DNA of 64,000 nucleotides. Source: Bacillota bacterium (GTDB lineage Bacteria; Bacillota; Clostridia; Acetivibrionales; JAMNXU01). The stretch's first letter is position 1. Each line of letters begins with the position of its first letter. The notes under the pieces were generated by a model that saw only the letters and a list, made by a program, of their open reading frames with translations, did no database searches and had not been told where the DNA came from. The stretch lies in the NCBI GenBank assembly GCA_023623175.1, contig JAMNXU010000018.1, forward strand, positions 30,209 to 94,208, written 5' to 3'. Below are positions 1 to 9,366 of this stretch, one piece after another. The position numbers and the translations under genes are program-made.

Positions 1-71
1 TGTCACCCGCGTTTTTGTCCGAAAATATTAAAGCAATGCAAGTCATATCAAGGCAATCTGGAGGCGATATA

Positions 72-1912
72 GTGGTAAGGGAAAGAAGGGCAAACAAGCT
101 GTCCATACGGTTTTCTCTTTTAATGCACGCCGTATTTGCAGTAAACTGCATAGCCGGCCTGGTGGACGAAAAAATCCCGCAGACACCCCTGTTCGTCGTA
201 GTTGCGACAGGACTTCTGAGCTGCATCGTTTTGCTTTCCCTGTACAAGTCAAACAGGGAATCAGGGCTGATTAAATATATCGCTTTGGCCGGGGTCTACG
301 CAAGCCATGTATACCTTGCGCTGGCGACGGATATTTCGCTTAACGGGTTTATTGTGTTCATAGTGCTGATAATGATTTCGCTCATGTTCCTCGACAGGAT
401 ACTGACAATGTCGGTCCTGGCAATTTCGGCGCTGACCCATGCAGGCCTGGTTTTCCTTGAAATGTACAGTAACCTGGCAGCGGGCGAAAATTTGGCATTA
501 ACGGAGATACTGACGCATGTTGCGGCTTTGGTTGTCTTTGTCCTGATAGCGTTCGGTTCGCTTAAGATATACGTGGAAACGGCGAAAACGTTAAAGGCCG
601 ACACGGCTACAAAAACGGAAGGGTTTAAGCATGTCGGCGATATGGCTGATTACATATATGAAATGATAAGTCGCCTGGGCACCGAAATAGAAATACTAAA
701 AAACGGAAGCAACGAGTTCAGGCAGTCGCTGAACGGGGTAACAGCGGCTATTGACAGTATAGCCGAAGGTTCAATAAGCGTGGTATCCGATACCGAAAAA
801 ATAGCGCACCACATATCCGAGCTGGAAAAAGCGCTTTCCGACAATAATGGGCATATAAAACAAGTTGCAAGGAACATGGAAGAAATAATTGACAACAAGA
901 ACCAGGGCCTGCAGCTCATGAATGAATTAAGAAGGCAGTCCGCGGAAACATCGGGGCGATTGCCGAGATAGACAAAATGATAAGCGAAACCAATGAAACT
1001 ACAAACAAGATCATTTCAGCAGGGGAAACCATAAGGCAGATCTCCACGCAAACCAGGCTTCTTGCCCTGAATGCGGCCATTGAAGCGTCGAGGGCCGGGG
1101 AAACCAGCAGGGGATTTGCAGTGATAGCCGAGCAGATAAGGAATTTGTCTGATGAAACCAACAAGTACCTCGAAGAAATACAGGATTACACCAAGGTACT
1201 TGCTGAAAACGTTGACAGCGCCGTCGGCGCGCTCGACAGGGTAAAGGCGGCCATGGAAAATGAATTGGAAGACGTAAAGAAGATGGATGGCCTGTTGGAT
1301 AAAATTAATGCATCCACCACGTCGACACAGGATTACATTGTCCTTGTGAATAAATCCTCGGATACAATCCTTGAACAGACAACCAGGATCAAGGAGTCGA
1401 TTGAAAGCCTGTATGCCGCCAACCAGGAATGCGCGGCCAATACTTCGCAGTCATCCACCAATATGCAAAACCAGGCGCCTTACGTGGAATCCATAATCAA
1501 CCTGATCAACAACCTGTGCGGAATGGTCTACAGCCTCAGGGACAAATCCATGGAAATCAAGATGCTGATAGACGCAGGACTCCTGGTGGATTATCTTGAA
1601 AAGGAAGGTTACAGCAATGAAAACCTCGTAAAGGCATGCCGGAAGCTGAACCTGACAACGGCATATGTGGCTGACAGAACGGGGTATGTGCATTACTGCA
1701 ACGAGGAAATAGGCAGGGGCGTAAACCTGTTTGAGTTTGACAGCAGCCTCAGGCAGCTGCTGGACGGCGTTGATTACGTCGCCACGCCGATAAAGAAAAG
1801 GGTTGAAGACGGAAAAACATACAAATTTCTGTCCATTTACAGAAACAACTGGATTTATGAGGTCGGCCTGGACCTGACCCGGACAGCTTTGGATCAAACC
1901 GGGACGAACTGA
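72..1912 (+). pseudogene. Methyl-accepting chemotaxis protein, single-base frameshift
   Basis: Two adjacent reading frames make one chemotaxis receptor. The first (to 971) has an N-terminal block of about six hydrophobic segments and the start of a coiled coil. The second (from the region of 957) has the conserved signalling hairpin tip (LLALNAAIEASRAGE, then GFAVIAEQIRNLSDE) and a C-terminal extension of about 110 residues that may be a small sensor domain. Adding one G to the GGGG run at 953-956 joins the frames exactly (ETSG-AIAEIDKMISE), giving about 610 residues. I place the start at GTG 72, behind GGAGG at 60-64 with 7-nt spacing; the frame is open further upstream to a TTG at 15. There is no large extracytoplasmic domain, so the membrane block or the C-terminal extension probably senses. 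It could be a real inactivating deletion, a phase-variable G tract or a sequencing error. Confidence 0.85.
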
Positions 1913-2005
1913 TTTGCCGGCCAGGAGCGAACTGAATTGCGATCTGATCTAAAGCCGGTGCGGGAAACAGGCCGGACCGGGATAGGCAGCATTGACCAGA
2001 GTTTG

Positions 2006-2095
2006 AATAAAAGTTATAGTAATGAAAGCAGAGGTAATGAAAGCGGCAGTGATGAATATAGCAGTAATGAAAGCAGCAGTAGTGAAAGCAGCAAG
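2006..2095 (+). repeat. 15-bp degenerate tandem repeat, six copies
   Basis: Six consecutive 15-bp units of the form AATGAAAGCAGCAGT fill the gap between the chemotaxis gene and the small Cys-rich gene. The first and fourth units are the most diverged. Because 15 is a multiple of 3, the array stays open as a Ser/Asn/Glu-rich frame, which I do not regard as a gene. Confidence 0.85.
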
Positions 2096-2146
2096 TGCGA
2101 TAATTGTTTCGTTAATTGTTTTTTATCAAGGGGGGTTAAGAAATAA

Positions 2147-2335
2147 ATGGCTTGTGAATCCAGGACAGTCTGCACCTGTACATATCCCTGTTCAAGGCGG
2201 GGAAAATGCTGTGAATGCGTTGCTTACCACCGTAAAAACGGGGAAGTTCCCGGATGCTTCTTTTCCAAGGCCGGGGAAAAAACCTGGGACAGATCTATAA
2301 AATATCTTTATGAAGATTATAAAAAGAACAGGTAA
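2147..2335 (+). CDS. Small cysteine-rich protein, DUF6485-like
   Basis: A 62-residue protein with seven Cys in the first half: CTCTYPCSRRGKCCECVAYH, then PGCFF. The pattern matches the small DUF6485 family, in which a CxC..C....CCxCVxYHR core recurs; the spacing suggests metal binding. The ATG is preceded by a strong AAGGGGGG ribosome binding site. The function of the family is unknown. The gene stands alone between a tandem repeat and an AT-rich gap. I am confident it is real because of the conserved Cys layout and the ribosome binding site, but not of any role. Confidence 0.75.
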   Translation: MACESRTVCTCTYPCSRRGKCCECVAYHRKNGEVPGCFFSKAGEKTWDRSIKYLYEDYKKNR

Positions 2336-2566
2336 TATCCATAAATAATAAAAAGAACAAGAAATATACATAAATGCGAACATGCAATATACATAAATGC
2401 CTGTGTACTAACTTAATGCACCAATGACGGCCTGACAAGGAAATGTACCATTACAGTTCGGTAAAGTAGAGAACTGTATCCTTCAATTATTATGCCATAT
2501 TTGACCATGTATTACATTTGACCTTGCCGGACGCGCAATTAACGGTCAGAAAGGGGAACCCATACA

Positions 2567-3601
2567 ATGAAAAATGAATACATGACGCCAAAAGAACGCG
2601 TAATGGCCGTTTTCAGGGGCGAGGAATACGACAGGATTCCCGTTATAAATCCGACTTCGCTGGCCACGGTGGAATGCATGGAGATATCGGGAGCCCGATT
2701 CCCCGAGGTGCACACCGATACTGAGAAAATGGCAGCGCTGGCGGCTACCGGCCATGATGTCATAGGCTTTGACACGGTCGCTCCGTATTTCAGCGTTCAG
2801 CAGGAAGCCGCGGCGCTGGGATGCGAAGTGGACTGGGGAGCGATTGATTCCATGCCTGCGATTAAAACCAACCCCATAAAGGAACCCGATCAGTTCAGGT
2901 TGCCTGAAGATTTCCTGGACAGAAAACCTATAAAAACTGTCCTGGACGCAATAAAGCTGCTGAAAAAGAAATACGGCGACACGGTGGTGGTTGTGGGAAA
3001 GGTAATGGGGCCGTGGACGCTGTCCTACCATTTGCACGGAGTCCAGGATTTTTTAATTGAAACGCTACTTGAGCCCGAAAAGGTTCGCGGTTTTCTTGAC
3101 GTATTCAAGGAAGTGTCGCTGAAGTTCGCCCTGGCGCAGTTCGAAGCGGGCGTGGACATGCTGACGTGGGCGGATCACGCCACGGGTGATCTCATAAGCG
3201 GAAAAATGTATGCAGATTTCCTTTTGCCCGTTCACAGGCAGATAACCGAAATTCTGAAGAAGAACATGCCGAAGTACATACCGGTAGTGCTCCATACATG
3301 CGGAAACACGCTTGACAGGATGCATTATTTCGCAGAAACGGGGTTTGACGCTTTCCACTTTGATTCCAAGAACGATCCGCGCAAAGCCCTTGAAATAATG
3401 AGCGACAAAATGCTGCTCACGGGATGTGTCAACAATCCCAAGACCCTGCTGAACGGTACTCCGGAAGATGTGCGGCAGGAGGTAATAAGCATTATTGAAG
3501 CAGGTATAAGGCTCATTTCTCCTGAATGCGCAATTCCGTTAAGGGTGCCCAATAAAAACCTGGTGGCCATCGTGGAGACCGTTAAATCCTGTGAATTTTG
3601 A
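2567..3601 (+). CDS. Uroporphyrinogen decarboxylase-family protein, MtaA/CmuA-like methyltransferase
   Basis: A 344-residue TIM-barrel protein. The N-terminus MTPKERVMAVFRGEEYDRIP is typical of the UroD/MtaA branch. VVLHTCGNT near residue 245 is the site that supplies zinc ligands in MtaA/MtbA-type methylcobamide:thiol methyltransferases, and GCVNNP and LISPECAIP close the barrel as in that family. Heme-type UroD enzymes look different, so a methyl-transfer role is more likely than tetrapyrrole synthesis. No corrinoid protein or substrate methyltransferase lies next to it, so its partner is unknown. A ribosome binding site (AAAGGGGA) precedes the ATG, and a hairpin terminator follows. Confidence 0.8.
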   Translation: MKNEYMTPKERVMAVFRGEEYDRIPVINPTSLATVECMEISGARFPEVHTDTEKMAALAATGHDVIGFDTVAPYFSVQQEAAALGCEVDWGAIDSMPAIKTNPIKEPDQFRLPEDFLDRKPIKTVLDAIKLLKKKYGDTVVVVGKVMGPWTLSYHLHGVQDFLIETLLEPEKVRGFLDVFKEVSLKFALAQFEAGVDMLTWADHATGDLISGKMYADFLLPVHRQITEILKKNMPKYIPVVLHTCGNTLDRMHYFAETGFDAFHFDSKNDPRKALEIMSDKMLLTGCVNNPKTLLNGTPEDVRQEVISIIEAGIRLISPECAIPLRVPNKNLVAIVETVKSCEF

Positions 3602-3645
3602 ACTTCATATCGCCGAAAACCTGGACTGCATTTCGCTGGTAACCG

Positions 3646-3677
3646 ATCCCCGTCGTGTCGAAAGGCATGTCGGGGAT
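3646..3677 (+). terminator. Intrinsic terminator after the UroD-family gene
   Basis: ATCCCCG (3646-3652) pairs with CGGGGAT (3671-3677), followed by TGTTTATTATT. The loop is long, about 18 nt, with some further pairing possible inside. Confidence 0.6.
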
Positions 3678-3683
3678 TGTTTA

Positions 3684-4051
3684 TTATTGAAGTTAAATTA
3701 AGGAATGTTAAGAAAAATGTCTAAAATTATCTAACTTATGTTTTACAAATATTATAAATTGGTATATTTATATAGATTATTGCAGTTATTTAACCTGTTA
3801 ACATGCTAAACCGTTAAAATATTACGGGCACTATAAATACCAACAAAAATTGAAATAATATAGTAAGTTGAAAAAATAAAGCAAAAGAAGTTATAATAAT
3901 TTCTACTGCTGATTTTAAGGTTTCAGCAGGGGTTTTGGCCGTTTTTGGCGGTTTTTGTAAACAGTTGGGACGAAAATATATTTGATTTGTCGGATAGAAA
4001 GGCATCAAAACTTCGATCCGCATAATATTGTGATGGCTATAAGGGGTTACT
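3684..4051. other. AT-rich gap upstream of the diguanylate cyclase
   Basis: About 370 bases without a gene. Very AT-rich runs (for example TATATTTATATAGATTATTG near 3762) may hold the promoter, and AAGGGG sits just before the start at 4052. I looked for a cyclic-di-GMP riboswitch core here and did not see one. Confidence 0.4.
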
Positions 4052-5653
4052 ATGGATCTGGGGACCATAATTTTAATGCTCGCAGTCGGTTCTTTCCTGT
4101 TTGGATTGCTGCTGGTGGTGTTTAAATATAAAAAAAGCAATCCTCAGGAAGTTCCGTTCTGGATAATGGCAAAATTTCTGCAGGCAGCGGGCTCGTTAAT
4201 CCTTTATCACAGGACGGGCAGTTACGATGCATTGACTATGGTGGCAAATGCGTTATTGCTGTCGGGTTGCGCCTATGAAACCTGGACTATCCGGGTTTTG
4301 TGCGGAAAGACAGTCAAACGCAGGCTGCACGTATCAGTAACGATGGCGCTTGTAGTTGCCTGCCTGGCAACGCTGTATATAGCCGCGCCTTTCCGTGCGG
4401 CATTAATTTGTTTCCTTCAAAGCGTGTTTTACATTTTACCGGGCGTGTTTTTATTCTACAGGTCAGAATTTAGAACATTCCTGAGAAAGCTTCTCGGCAT
4501 ATGTTATTTTGTGACCGGTTCTGCGTTTTTGTTATGCACTTTTGCATGCCTGATTTTTAACGAAGACGTTGCCGGACTCAGGGAAATCCCGTTATTTGCC
4601 ATAATACCGACGATAAGTTTCTGCCAGTTCTTAATCAGCGGATATATAATGCTGATGCTTGCCAAGGAACGAAGCGACATGCAGATTATGGAGATTCAGA
4701 AAGCCCTGGAAAAAACCGAAACGAAGTTCCAGAGAATTGTCGAAACGGCCATTGAAGGAATTCTCATTTTCGATAAACAGTTCCGGATTACCTTTGCCAA
4801 TAACAACATGGCTACGATCCTCGGATACACGATAGAAGAAATGATCGGAAGGTCATATATTTCATTTTTTCCTGTAAGCCATCTCGATGTGTATTATCAG
4901 CAGGAAGCCCTCAGGAAAAAGGGAGCCGGTTCGGTTTATGAATGCTGCCTGCTGAGAAAGGACGGAAAGATACACTGGTTCCTGATTTCTGCAAAACCCA
5001 TATTTGATGAACAGGGGAATTTCGACGGCTCCTTCGCCATGCTGACGGATATAAACGAAAGAAAGGAAATGGAGCTCCTGCTGGAAGAGTCCAACCGCCG
5101 GCTGACGGAGCTGAGCAACCAGGACAGCCTGACGGGAATTGCGAACAGAAGGTGTTTCGACGCGACCCTCGAACGAGAATATTCGAGACTTAAACGTTCC
5201 CATTCAAAGTTATCAATAATATTGATCGATATTGACTATTTCAAGGATTACAACGATTTTTACGGCCATGTAATGGGAGACGAATGCCTGCGCCTGATAG
5301 GCAGGGCGCTTTCCCGGTGCATAAACCGTTCGGTAGACCTTGCTGCGCGCTATGGTGGCGAGGAATTTGCATGCATATTGCCTGATACTGACATTAATAC
5401 CGCGGTCAAGATAGCCGAGAACATTAGGCAGCAGATTCATGACTTGAAAATCGAACACAAAAAATCCCTTGTTTCGAAGTATGTCACCGCGAGCTTCGGA
5501 GTGACCACCGTTGAATACTCGCCTGAAACAGCGCTTGAGGAAATAGTGGCTACGGCTGACAGGCTTCTGTATAAAGCCAAGGTTTCAGGACGCAACAGGA
5601 TAGAATTTGCCGAATTTTCCGATTTAATGAAAAAATCATTCCCCCAATTTTAA
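4052..5653 (+). CDS. Membrane diguanylate cyclase with PAS domain
   Basis: A 533-residue protein making cyclic di-GMP from two GTP at the membrane. Residues about 4-205 hold six or seven hydrophobic segments. A PAS domain follows at about 225-340 (EGILIFDKQFRITFANNNMA), then a linker helix and a GGDEF domain at about 355-525. The catalytic loop reads GGEEF at 435-439, and RSVD at 426-429 is an intact inhibitory I-site. It should therefore be active and product-inhibited. It resembles the other diguanylate cyclase at 29033 in layout, but that one lacks PAS. There is no operon partner; the VanX-like gene follows 134 bases later. Confidence 0.92.
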   Translation: MDLGTIILMLAVGSFLFGLLLVVFKYKKSNPQEVPFWIMAKFLQAAGSLILYHRTGSYDALTMVANALLLSGCAYETWTIRVLCGKTVKRRLHVSVTMALVVACLATLYIAAPFRAALICFLQSVFYILPGVFLFYRSEFRTFLRKLLGICYFVTGSAFLLCTFACLIFNEDVAGLREIPLFAIIPTISFCQFLISGYIMLMLAKERSDMQIMEIQKALEKTETKFQRIVETAIEGILIFDKQFRITFANNNMATILGYTIEEMIGRSYISFFPVSHLDVYYQQEALRKKGAGSVYECCLLRKDGKIHWFLISAKPIFDEQGNFDGSFAMLTDINERKEMELLLEESNRRLTELSNQDSLTGIANRRCFDATLEREYSRLKRSHSKLSIILIDIDYFKDYNDFYGHVMGDECLRLIGRALSRCINRSVDLAARYGGEEFACILPDTDINTAVKIAENIRQQIHDLKIEHKKSLVSKYVTASFGVTTVEYSPETALEEIVATADRLLYKAKVSGRNRIEFAEFSDLMKKSFPQF

Positions 5654-5787
5654 TATTTAATGTGCCGTGGCAGGATTATACTGGTATAATTGAAATTAGG
5701 TTACAGGGTTATATAAAAAATTATATAAAATCCTTGAATATGAATACAGGAGCGGTTCCGGCGACGCCGGCGCAAGGGGGGTTAGTC

Positions 5788-6513
5788 ATGTTGAAAATTA
5801 TAAATTCAAGGCAGAAAAATGCCCTTATTCTCAAGCTCTGCATCGTTGCAGTAACCGCTTTGGCTCTCTTGTCGGCATGTGGAGCGAAAACGGAACAAAG
5901 CGGGCTTCCCGAAGGATTCGTCTATGTTACCGATGTAATTCCCACTGTACAACTGGATATGCGCTATGCGGGAGAGGACAATTTTGTCGGGGCGGTTGTT
6001 GACGGTTACGAAGCGCCTAAGGCTATTTTGACGGAAGAAGCGGCCCAGGCGCTGAAAAAGGCGGCCGACATCCTGGAAGAGCAGGGGTATTACATTAAAA
6101 TATTCGATGCCTACCGGCCGCAAAGGGCAGTCAACCATTTTATTCGCTGGGCGAAAGACCTTGATGACACGAGGATGAAAGAGAAATATTACCCTGACCT
6201 GGACAAGTCGGTTTTATTTGAACTCGGCTATATTGCCGAAAAATCGGGCCATTCACGCGGAAGCACCGTTGACCTTACGATCGTTGACAAGGAGACCGGC
6301 GAAGAACTGGACATGGGCAGCGGATTTGACTTCTTTGGCGAAATTTCCCACCACGGCACTGACTTGATTACACCCGAGCAGGAGAGAAATCGCAACATTC
6401 TCAGGGATGCCATGGTGGAAGCGGGTTTCGAGGTGTATCCCGAGGAATGGTGGCATTACAAGCTGAAGGATGAACCCTATCCGGACACCTATTTTGATTT
6501 TCCTGTAAAATAG
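5788..6513 (+). CDS. D-Ala-D-Ala dipeptidase, VanX/DdpX-like lipoprotein
   Basis: Zinc metallopeptidase of the VanX/DdpX group, predicted to cleave D-Ala-D-Ala or related dipeptides. The start is ATG 5788 behind AAGGGGGG; the frame is open upstream but has no signal there. Residues 1-28 form a lipoprotein signal ending in the lipobox LSAC, so the enzyme sits on the outer face of the membrane. Zinc and catalytic residues are visible: H155 and D162 in SGHSRGSTVDL, and the E(219/220)-WW-H223 site in EEWWHY. AYRPQRA is the family's Arg-containing motif. No VanH, VanA or VanRS is nearby, so cell-wall dipeptide salvage is likelier than glycopeptide resistance. Confidence 0.88.
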   Translation: MLKIINSRQKNALILKLCIVAVTALALLSACGAKTEQSGLPEGFVYVTDVIPTVQLDMRYAGEDNFVGAVVDGYEAPKAILTEEAAQALKKAADILEEQGYYIKIFDAYRPQRAVNHFIRWAKDLDDTRMKEKYYPDLDKSVLFELGYIAEKSGHSRGSTVDLTIVDKETGEELDMGSGFDFFGEISHHGTDLITPEQERNRNILRDAMVEAGFEVYPEEWWHYKLKDEPYPDTYFDFPVK

Positions 6514-6537
6514 CATGTACACGGTAACCAGGTACGA

Positions 6538-6817
6538 GGTGACGGTTCTCTTGTCCCGGGAATGGGGCAAGAGAACCGTCTCTGTGTCCCAGGGGAATGT
6601 ATCACGGGAGCGGGAGATGGGAACTGCTCCCATGTCCTAATGCGTGTGTGGGACAAGAGAACCGTCCCCGTGTCCCAAGAGAACCGTCCCCGTGTCCCAA
6701 GAGAACCGTCCCCGTGTCCCAATGCGTGTGTGGGACAAGAGAACCGTCCCCGTGTCCCACGGGAGAACCGTCCCCCTGTCCCGGGAATGGGACAGGAGAA
6801 CCGTCCCCTTGTCCCAG
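6538..6817. repeat. Array of GGGACA...TGTCCC palindromic repeats
   Basis: Largest cluster of the dispersed 27-bp repeat in this window: unit ends GGGACA and TGTCCC, core AGAGAACCGTCCCC. About eight full or partial copies lie in both orientations. At 6653-6720 the 22-bp core runs head-to-tail, and a block of about 39 bp starting AATGCGTGTG occurs twice (6639 and 6721). It carries no gene; frames through it are artefacts of the repeat. It lies directly upstream of the CIRCE promoter. Confidence 0.95.
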
Positions 6818-6892
6818 CGTACCTGTGTGCAAAAACGTGTAATTTAACAATGAATTTACAGGATAATTTGTCCTGGACGTGAAAAAAGGTAC

Positions 6893-6922
6893 TTGACAAA
6901 GCAAAAGTTGGATTAATAAAAT
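6893..6922 (+). promoter_or_regulatory. SigA-type promoter of the glycan operon
   Basis: TTGACA (6893-6898), an 18-bp spacer, then TAAAAT (6917-6922). The predicted start site near 6929 falls at the left edge of the CIRCE operator. Confidence 0.7.
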
Positions 6923-6926
6923 ATTA

Positions 6927-6953
6927 TCAGCACTCATCGATAACGAGTGCTAA
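6927..6953 (+). promoter_or_regulatory. CIRCE operator (HrcA binding site)
   Basis: Left arm TCAGCACTC (6927-6935), 9-nt spacer, right arm GAGTGCTAA (6945-6953). The consensus is TTAGCACTC-N9-GAGTGCTAA, so only one of 18 arm positions differs. Its place at about +1 of the promoter is the usual one for repression by HrcA. CIRCE normally controls groESL and the hrcA-grpE-dnaK operon; neither is here. Confidence 0.9.
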
Positions 6954-6954
6954 T

Positions 6955-6996
6955 AAAAGCGTAAGAAGCCTTTTACCGGTTTTGAGCGCTTTTTTT
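6955..6996 (+). terminator. Terminator-like hairpin in the operon leader (possible attenuator)
   Basis: AAAAGCG (6955-6961) can pair with CGCTTTT (6987-6993), followed by a T run to 6996. It lies between the CIRCE element and the first start codon, so it would act inside the leader. No competing antiterminator was identified. Confidence 0.5.
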
Positions 6997-7041
6997 AATT
7001 GTTTTTAATAAATGCAATAAAAAGGTAAGGGAGGTATACAC

Positions 7042-8088
7042 ATGAAGGCATTGTTTTTAGCGGGTGGATTTGGTAAACGGTTAAGACCGATTACAAACTA
7101 CTTGCCTAAACCAATGGTGCCGGTAATGGGGAAGCCTCTGCTTGAAAGGAACATTGAAAGGTTAAAAAGGTACGGTGTTGATGAAATTGTACTGAGTACC
7201 TGCTACAAGCCCAAAATTATTGAAAGGTATTTCGGGGACGGTAGCAGGTTAGGCGTGAAAATCAGCTACCTTTGCGAGGACGTGCCGCTGGGCACGGCCG
7301 GCGCGATCAAAAACGCGCAGGACTTTTTCAATGACACTTTTCTTGTGTTCAACGCGGATATACTGAGCGATATCGATATTTCCGACATGATTCGTTTTCA
7401 CAGGGAAAAGGGGGCGCTGGCAACCATTGCCGCGGTACAGGTCGACAACCCCCAGGATTACGGCGTGATTGAGCATGATGAACAGGGCTACATTACGGCT
7501 TTCAAGGAAAAGCCCAAGCCTCACGAGAGCAGCTCGAATCTTATCAATGCGGGCATATATATATTCGAACCGCAAATCCTGGATGAAATTCCGGGCGGAA
7601 GGCCCGTGTCCGTTGAGAGGGAAATATACCCGCTTCTGCTCCGGAAGGGGTACAGGATGGCGGTATATAATAAATGTTCTTATTGGCTTGACCTCGGCAC
7701 CCCTGAGAAATATTTCAAGGCGCACAGGGACATTCTCGAAGGATTGCTGCAGATTGGCAACATCGATTTCAGGAGGAATATGAAATACATCAGCAAAACG
7801 GCAAGGATAAGCGCCGGGGTGGAAGTGATCGGACCTGCGTATATAGGAGATAATGTTGAAATCGGACCCGGTTCCGTCATTGGTCCGTGCGCGGTACTGT
7901 GCGATTCATCATCCATAGGGCAGGGGGCCAGGATCGTTCGGAGCGTGATATGGGACAATGTACGCATCGAAAGCGGCGCTACGATAATTAACTCGGTGAT
8001 ATTATCCAACTGCAGGATCGACAGAAACAGCCGGAAACTCAATGCAGTGCTGGCGCAGGATCATGCCAGGCCCCTTATGGCTGTTTGA
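7042..8088 (+). CDS. NDP-sugar pyrophosphorylase, mannose-1-phosphate guanylyltransferase-like
   Basis: A 348-residue enzyme expected to make an NDP-sugar from NTP and a sugar 1-phosphate. Residues 1-235 are a nucleotidyltransferase domain with the signature LAGGFGKRLRPIT (6-18), substrate motifs LPKPMVPV and NADILSDID, and the later EKP. Residues about 250-340 are a left-handed beta-helix of hexapeptide repeats (IGPAYIGDNVEIGPGSVIGP). GDP-mannose or ADP/UDP-glucose are possible products; sequence alone does not decide. AAGGGAGG precedes the ATG. It is first in an operon with a GT4 glycosyltransferase and an (alpha/alpha)6-barrel protein, and its promoter carries a CIRCE operator, implying heat or stress induction. 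Confidence 0.88.
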   Translation: MKALFLAGGFGKRLRPITNYLPKPMVPVMGKPLLERNIERLKRYGVDEIVLSTCYKPKIIERYFGDGSRLGVKISYLCEDVPLGTAGAIKNAQDFFNDTFLVFNADILSDIDISDMIRFHREKGALATIAAVQVDNPQDYGVIEHDEQGYITAFKEKPKPHESSSNLINAGIYIFEPQILDEIPGGRPVSVEREIYPLLLRKGYRMAVYNKCSYWLDLGTPEKYFKAHRDILEGLLQIGNIDFRRNMKYISKTARISAGVEVIGPAYIGDNVEIGPGSVIGPCAVLCDSSSIGQGARIVRSVIWDNVRIESGATIINSVILSNCRIDRNSRKLNAVLAQDHARPLMAV

Positions 8089-8163
8089 TGTATTCAGGCT
8101 TATGCCGCGCTGGACAGGAACAGAGATTTTTGCAGATATCGAGAAGAAACAGGAGGTGTTGGA

Positions 8164-9339
8164 ATGGTTGCAAACAAGGGACTAAATGTGGCATTTTTAA
8201 GCACCTATCCTCCGAGGGAATGTGGAATTGCTACGTTTACCCAGGATCTTGCGAGGGAACTGGATAAGATAAAAATTCTCGGCAGGCCGAAGGTCATTGC
8301 TGTCAGCAATGACCGATATACATACGGTGACAGGGTTATCATGGAGCTTTGGCAGCATGACAGGGAAAGCTATGTGGAAGCTGCCAAAGCCATCAACAAT
8401 TCAAATATAGATGTTCTTGTGATTGAGCACGAGTACGGGATATTCGGCGGAGACTCGGGCGAATACATCCTCGACCTGGCTGATAACCTGCAAATACCCT
8501 TTGTAACCACCGTGCATACCGTACTGACCGAACCAAGTGAAAAACAAAGGGAAATATTAAAGAAGCTGGGGGAAAAGAGCGCAGCGGTTGTTACGATGGC
8601 ACGGAATACGATACCCGTTCTGCGTGATGTTTACGGCATAGACCCGTCAAGGATTGAAGTTATCCCCCATGGAGTGCCGCACAGGGTTCTTGAACCGAGG
8701 GAGAAGCTCAAAGAAAGATACGGTCTTGCGGGCAGGAGTGTTGTCAGTACTTTCGGCCTCATTAGCCCCGGAAAAGGCCTTGAATATGGAATTGAGGCCA
8801 TTGCCAGGGTCGCCCGCGACCACAGGGAAGTAATTTACCTGATTCTCGGGCAAACTCACCCCTGTATCAAAAAGGAATACGGTGAATCCTACAGGGAAAA
8901 GCTCGAGGAAATGGTGAACGATCTCGGCGTCCGCGACCATGTTAAGTTTGTCAACAGGTATCTTACAAAGGACGAAATAATCCAATACCTGCATATATCG
9001 GACATCTACATGACTCCGTATCTCGGAAGAGACCAGGCTGTCAGCGGAACGCTGGCCTATGCCGTAGGGTACGGCAAAGCCATCGTGTCAACACCTTACA
9101 GCTATGCAAGGGAAATGCTCGCCGATGGAAGGGGCCTCCTCGCGGAGTTTAAAGACTTCGAATCGCTGGCAGAACATATCAGGTTCATCCTGGAAAATCC
9201 GGAAGAGAGAAAGGAAATGGAAAGGCGCACCCTGAGCTTCGGCAGGACGATGATGTGGGAAAACGTTGCAAGGCAATATTTAAGGCTTTTTATTGACACT
9301 CTCGATGAAATCAGGACCAAGGAAAATATGGTGATATAA
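8164..9339 (+). CDS. GT4-family glycosyltransferase
   Basis: A 391-residue GT-B retaining glycosyltransferase. The N-terminal acceptor domain opens with NVAFLSTYPPRECGIATFT. The C-terminal GT4 (Glycos_transf_1) domain, about 185-370, shows STFGLISPGKGLEYGIEA and the donor-binding stretch SGTLAYAVGYGKAIVSTPY. It is cytoplasmic, with no membrane segment. It starts 75 bases after the pyrophosphorylase, behind AGGAGGTGTTGG, and is followed within 30 bases by the barrel protein, so the three are co-transcribed. The likely donor is the NDP-sugar made by gene one. The acceptor (polymer, lipid or small solute) is unknown. Confidence 0.88.
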   Translation: MVANKGLNVAFLSTYPPRECGIATFTQDLARELDKIKILGRPKVIAVSNDRYTYGDRVIMELWQHDRESYVEAAKAINNSNIDVLVIEHEYGIFGGDSGEYILDLADNLQIPFVTTVHTVLTEPSEKQREILKKLGEKSAAVVTMARNTIPVLRDVYGIDPSRIEVIPHGVPHRVLEPREKLKERYGLAGRSVVSTFGLISPGKGLEYGIEAIARVARDHREVIYLILGQTHPCIKKEYGESYREKLEEMVNDLGVRDHVKFVNRYLTKDEIIQYLHISDIYMTPYLGRDQAVSGTLAYAVGYGKAIVSTPYSYAREMLADGRGLLAEFKDFESLAEHIRFILENPEERKEMERRTLSFGRTMMWENVARQYLRLFIDTLDEIRTKENMVI

Positions 9340-9366
9340 AAAATATTGATAATACTGGGTGAAATA

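Noticed and set aside
1937..2146. Ser/Asn-rich small ORF
   Set aside because: It is only the read-through of a 15-bp tandem repeat and lacks a ribosome binding site.
3684..4051. Cyclic-di-GMP riboswitch before the diguanylate cyclase
   Set aside because: The expected conserved core and tetraloop-receptor sequence are not present.
5788..6513. Part of a vancomycin resistance cluster
   Set aside because: No vanH, vanA-type ligase, or vanRS genes adjoin the VanX-like gene.
6562..6882. Several overlapping ORFs rich in GTREPSPCP- or RTVPVSQ-like peptides
   Set aside because: They are translations of the palindromic repeat array in different frames and have no independent support.
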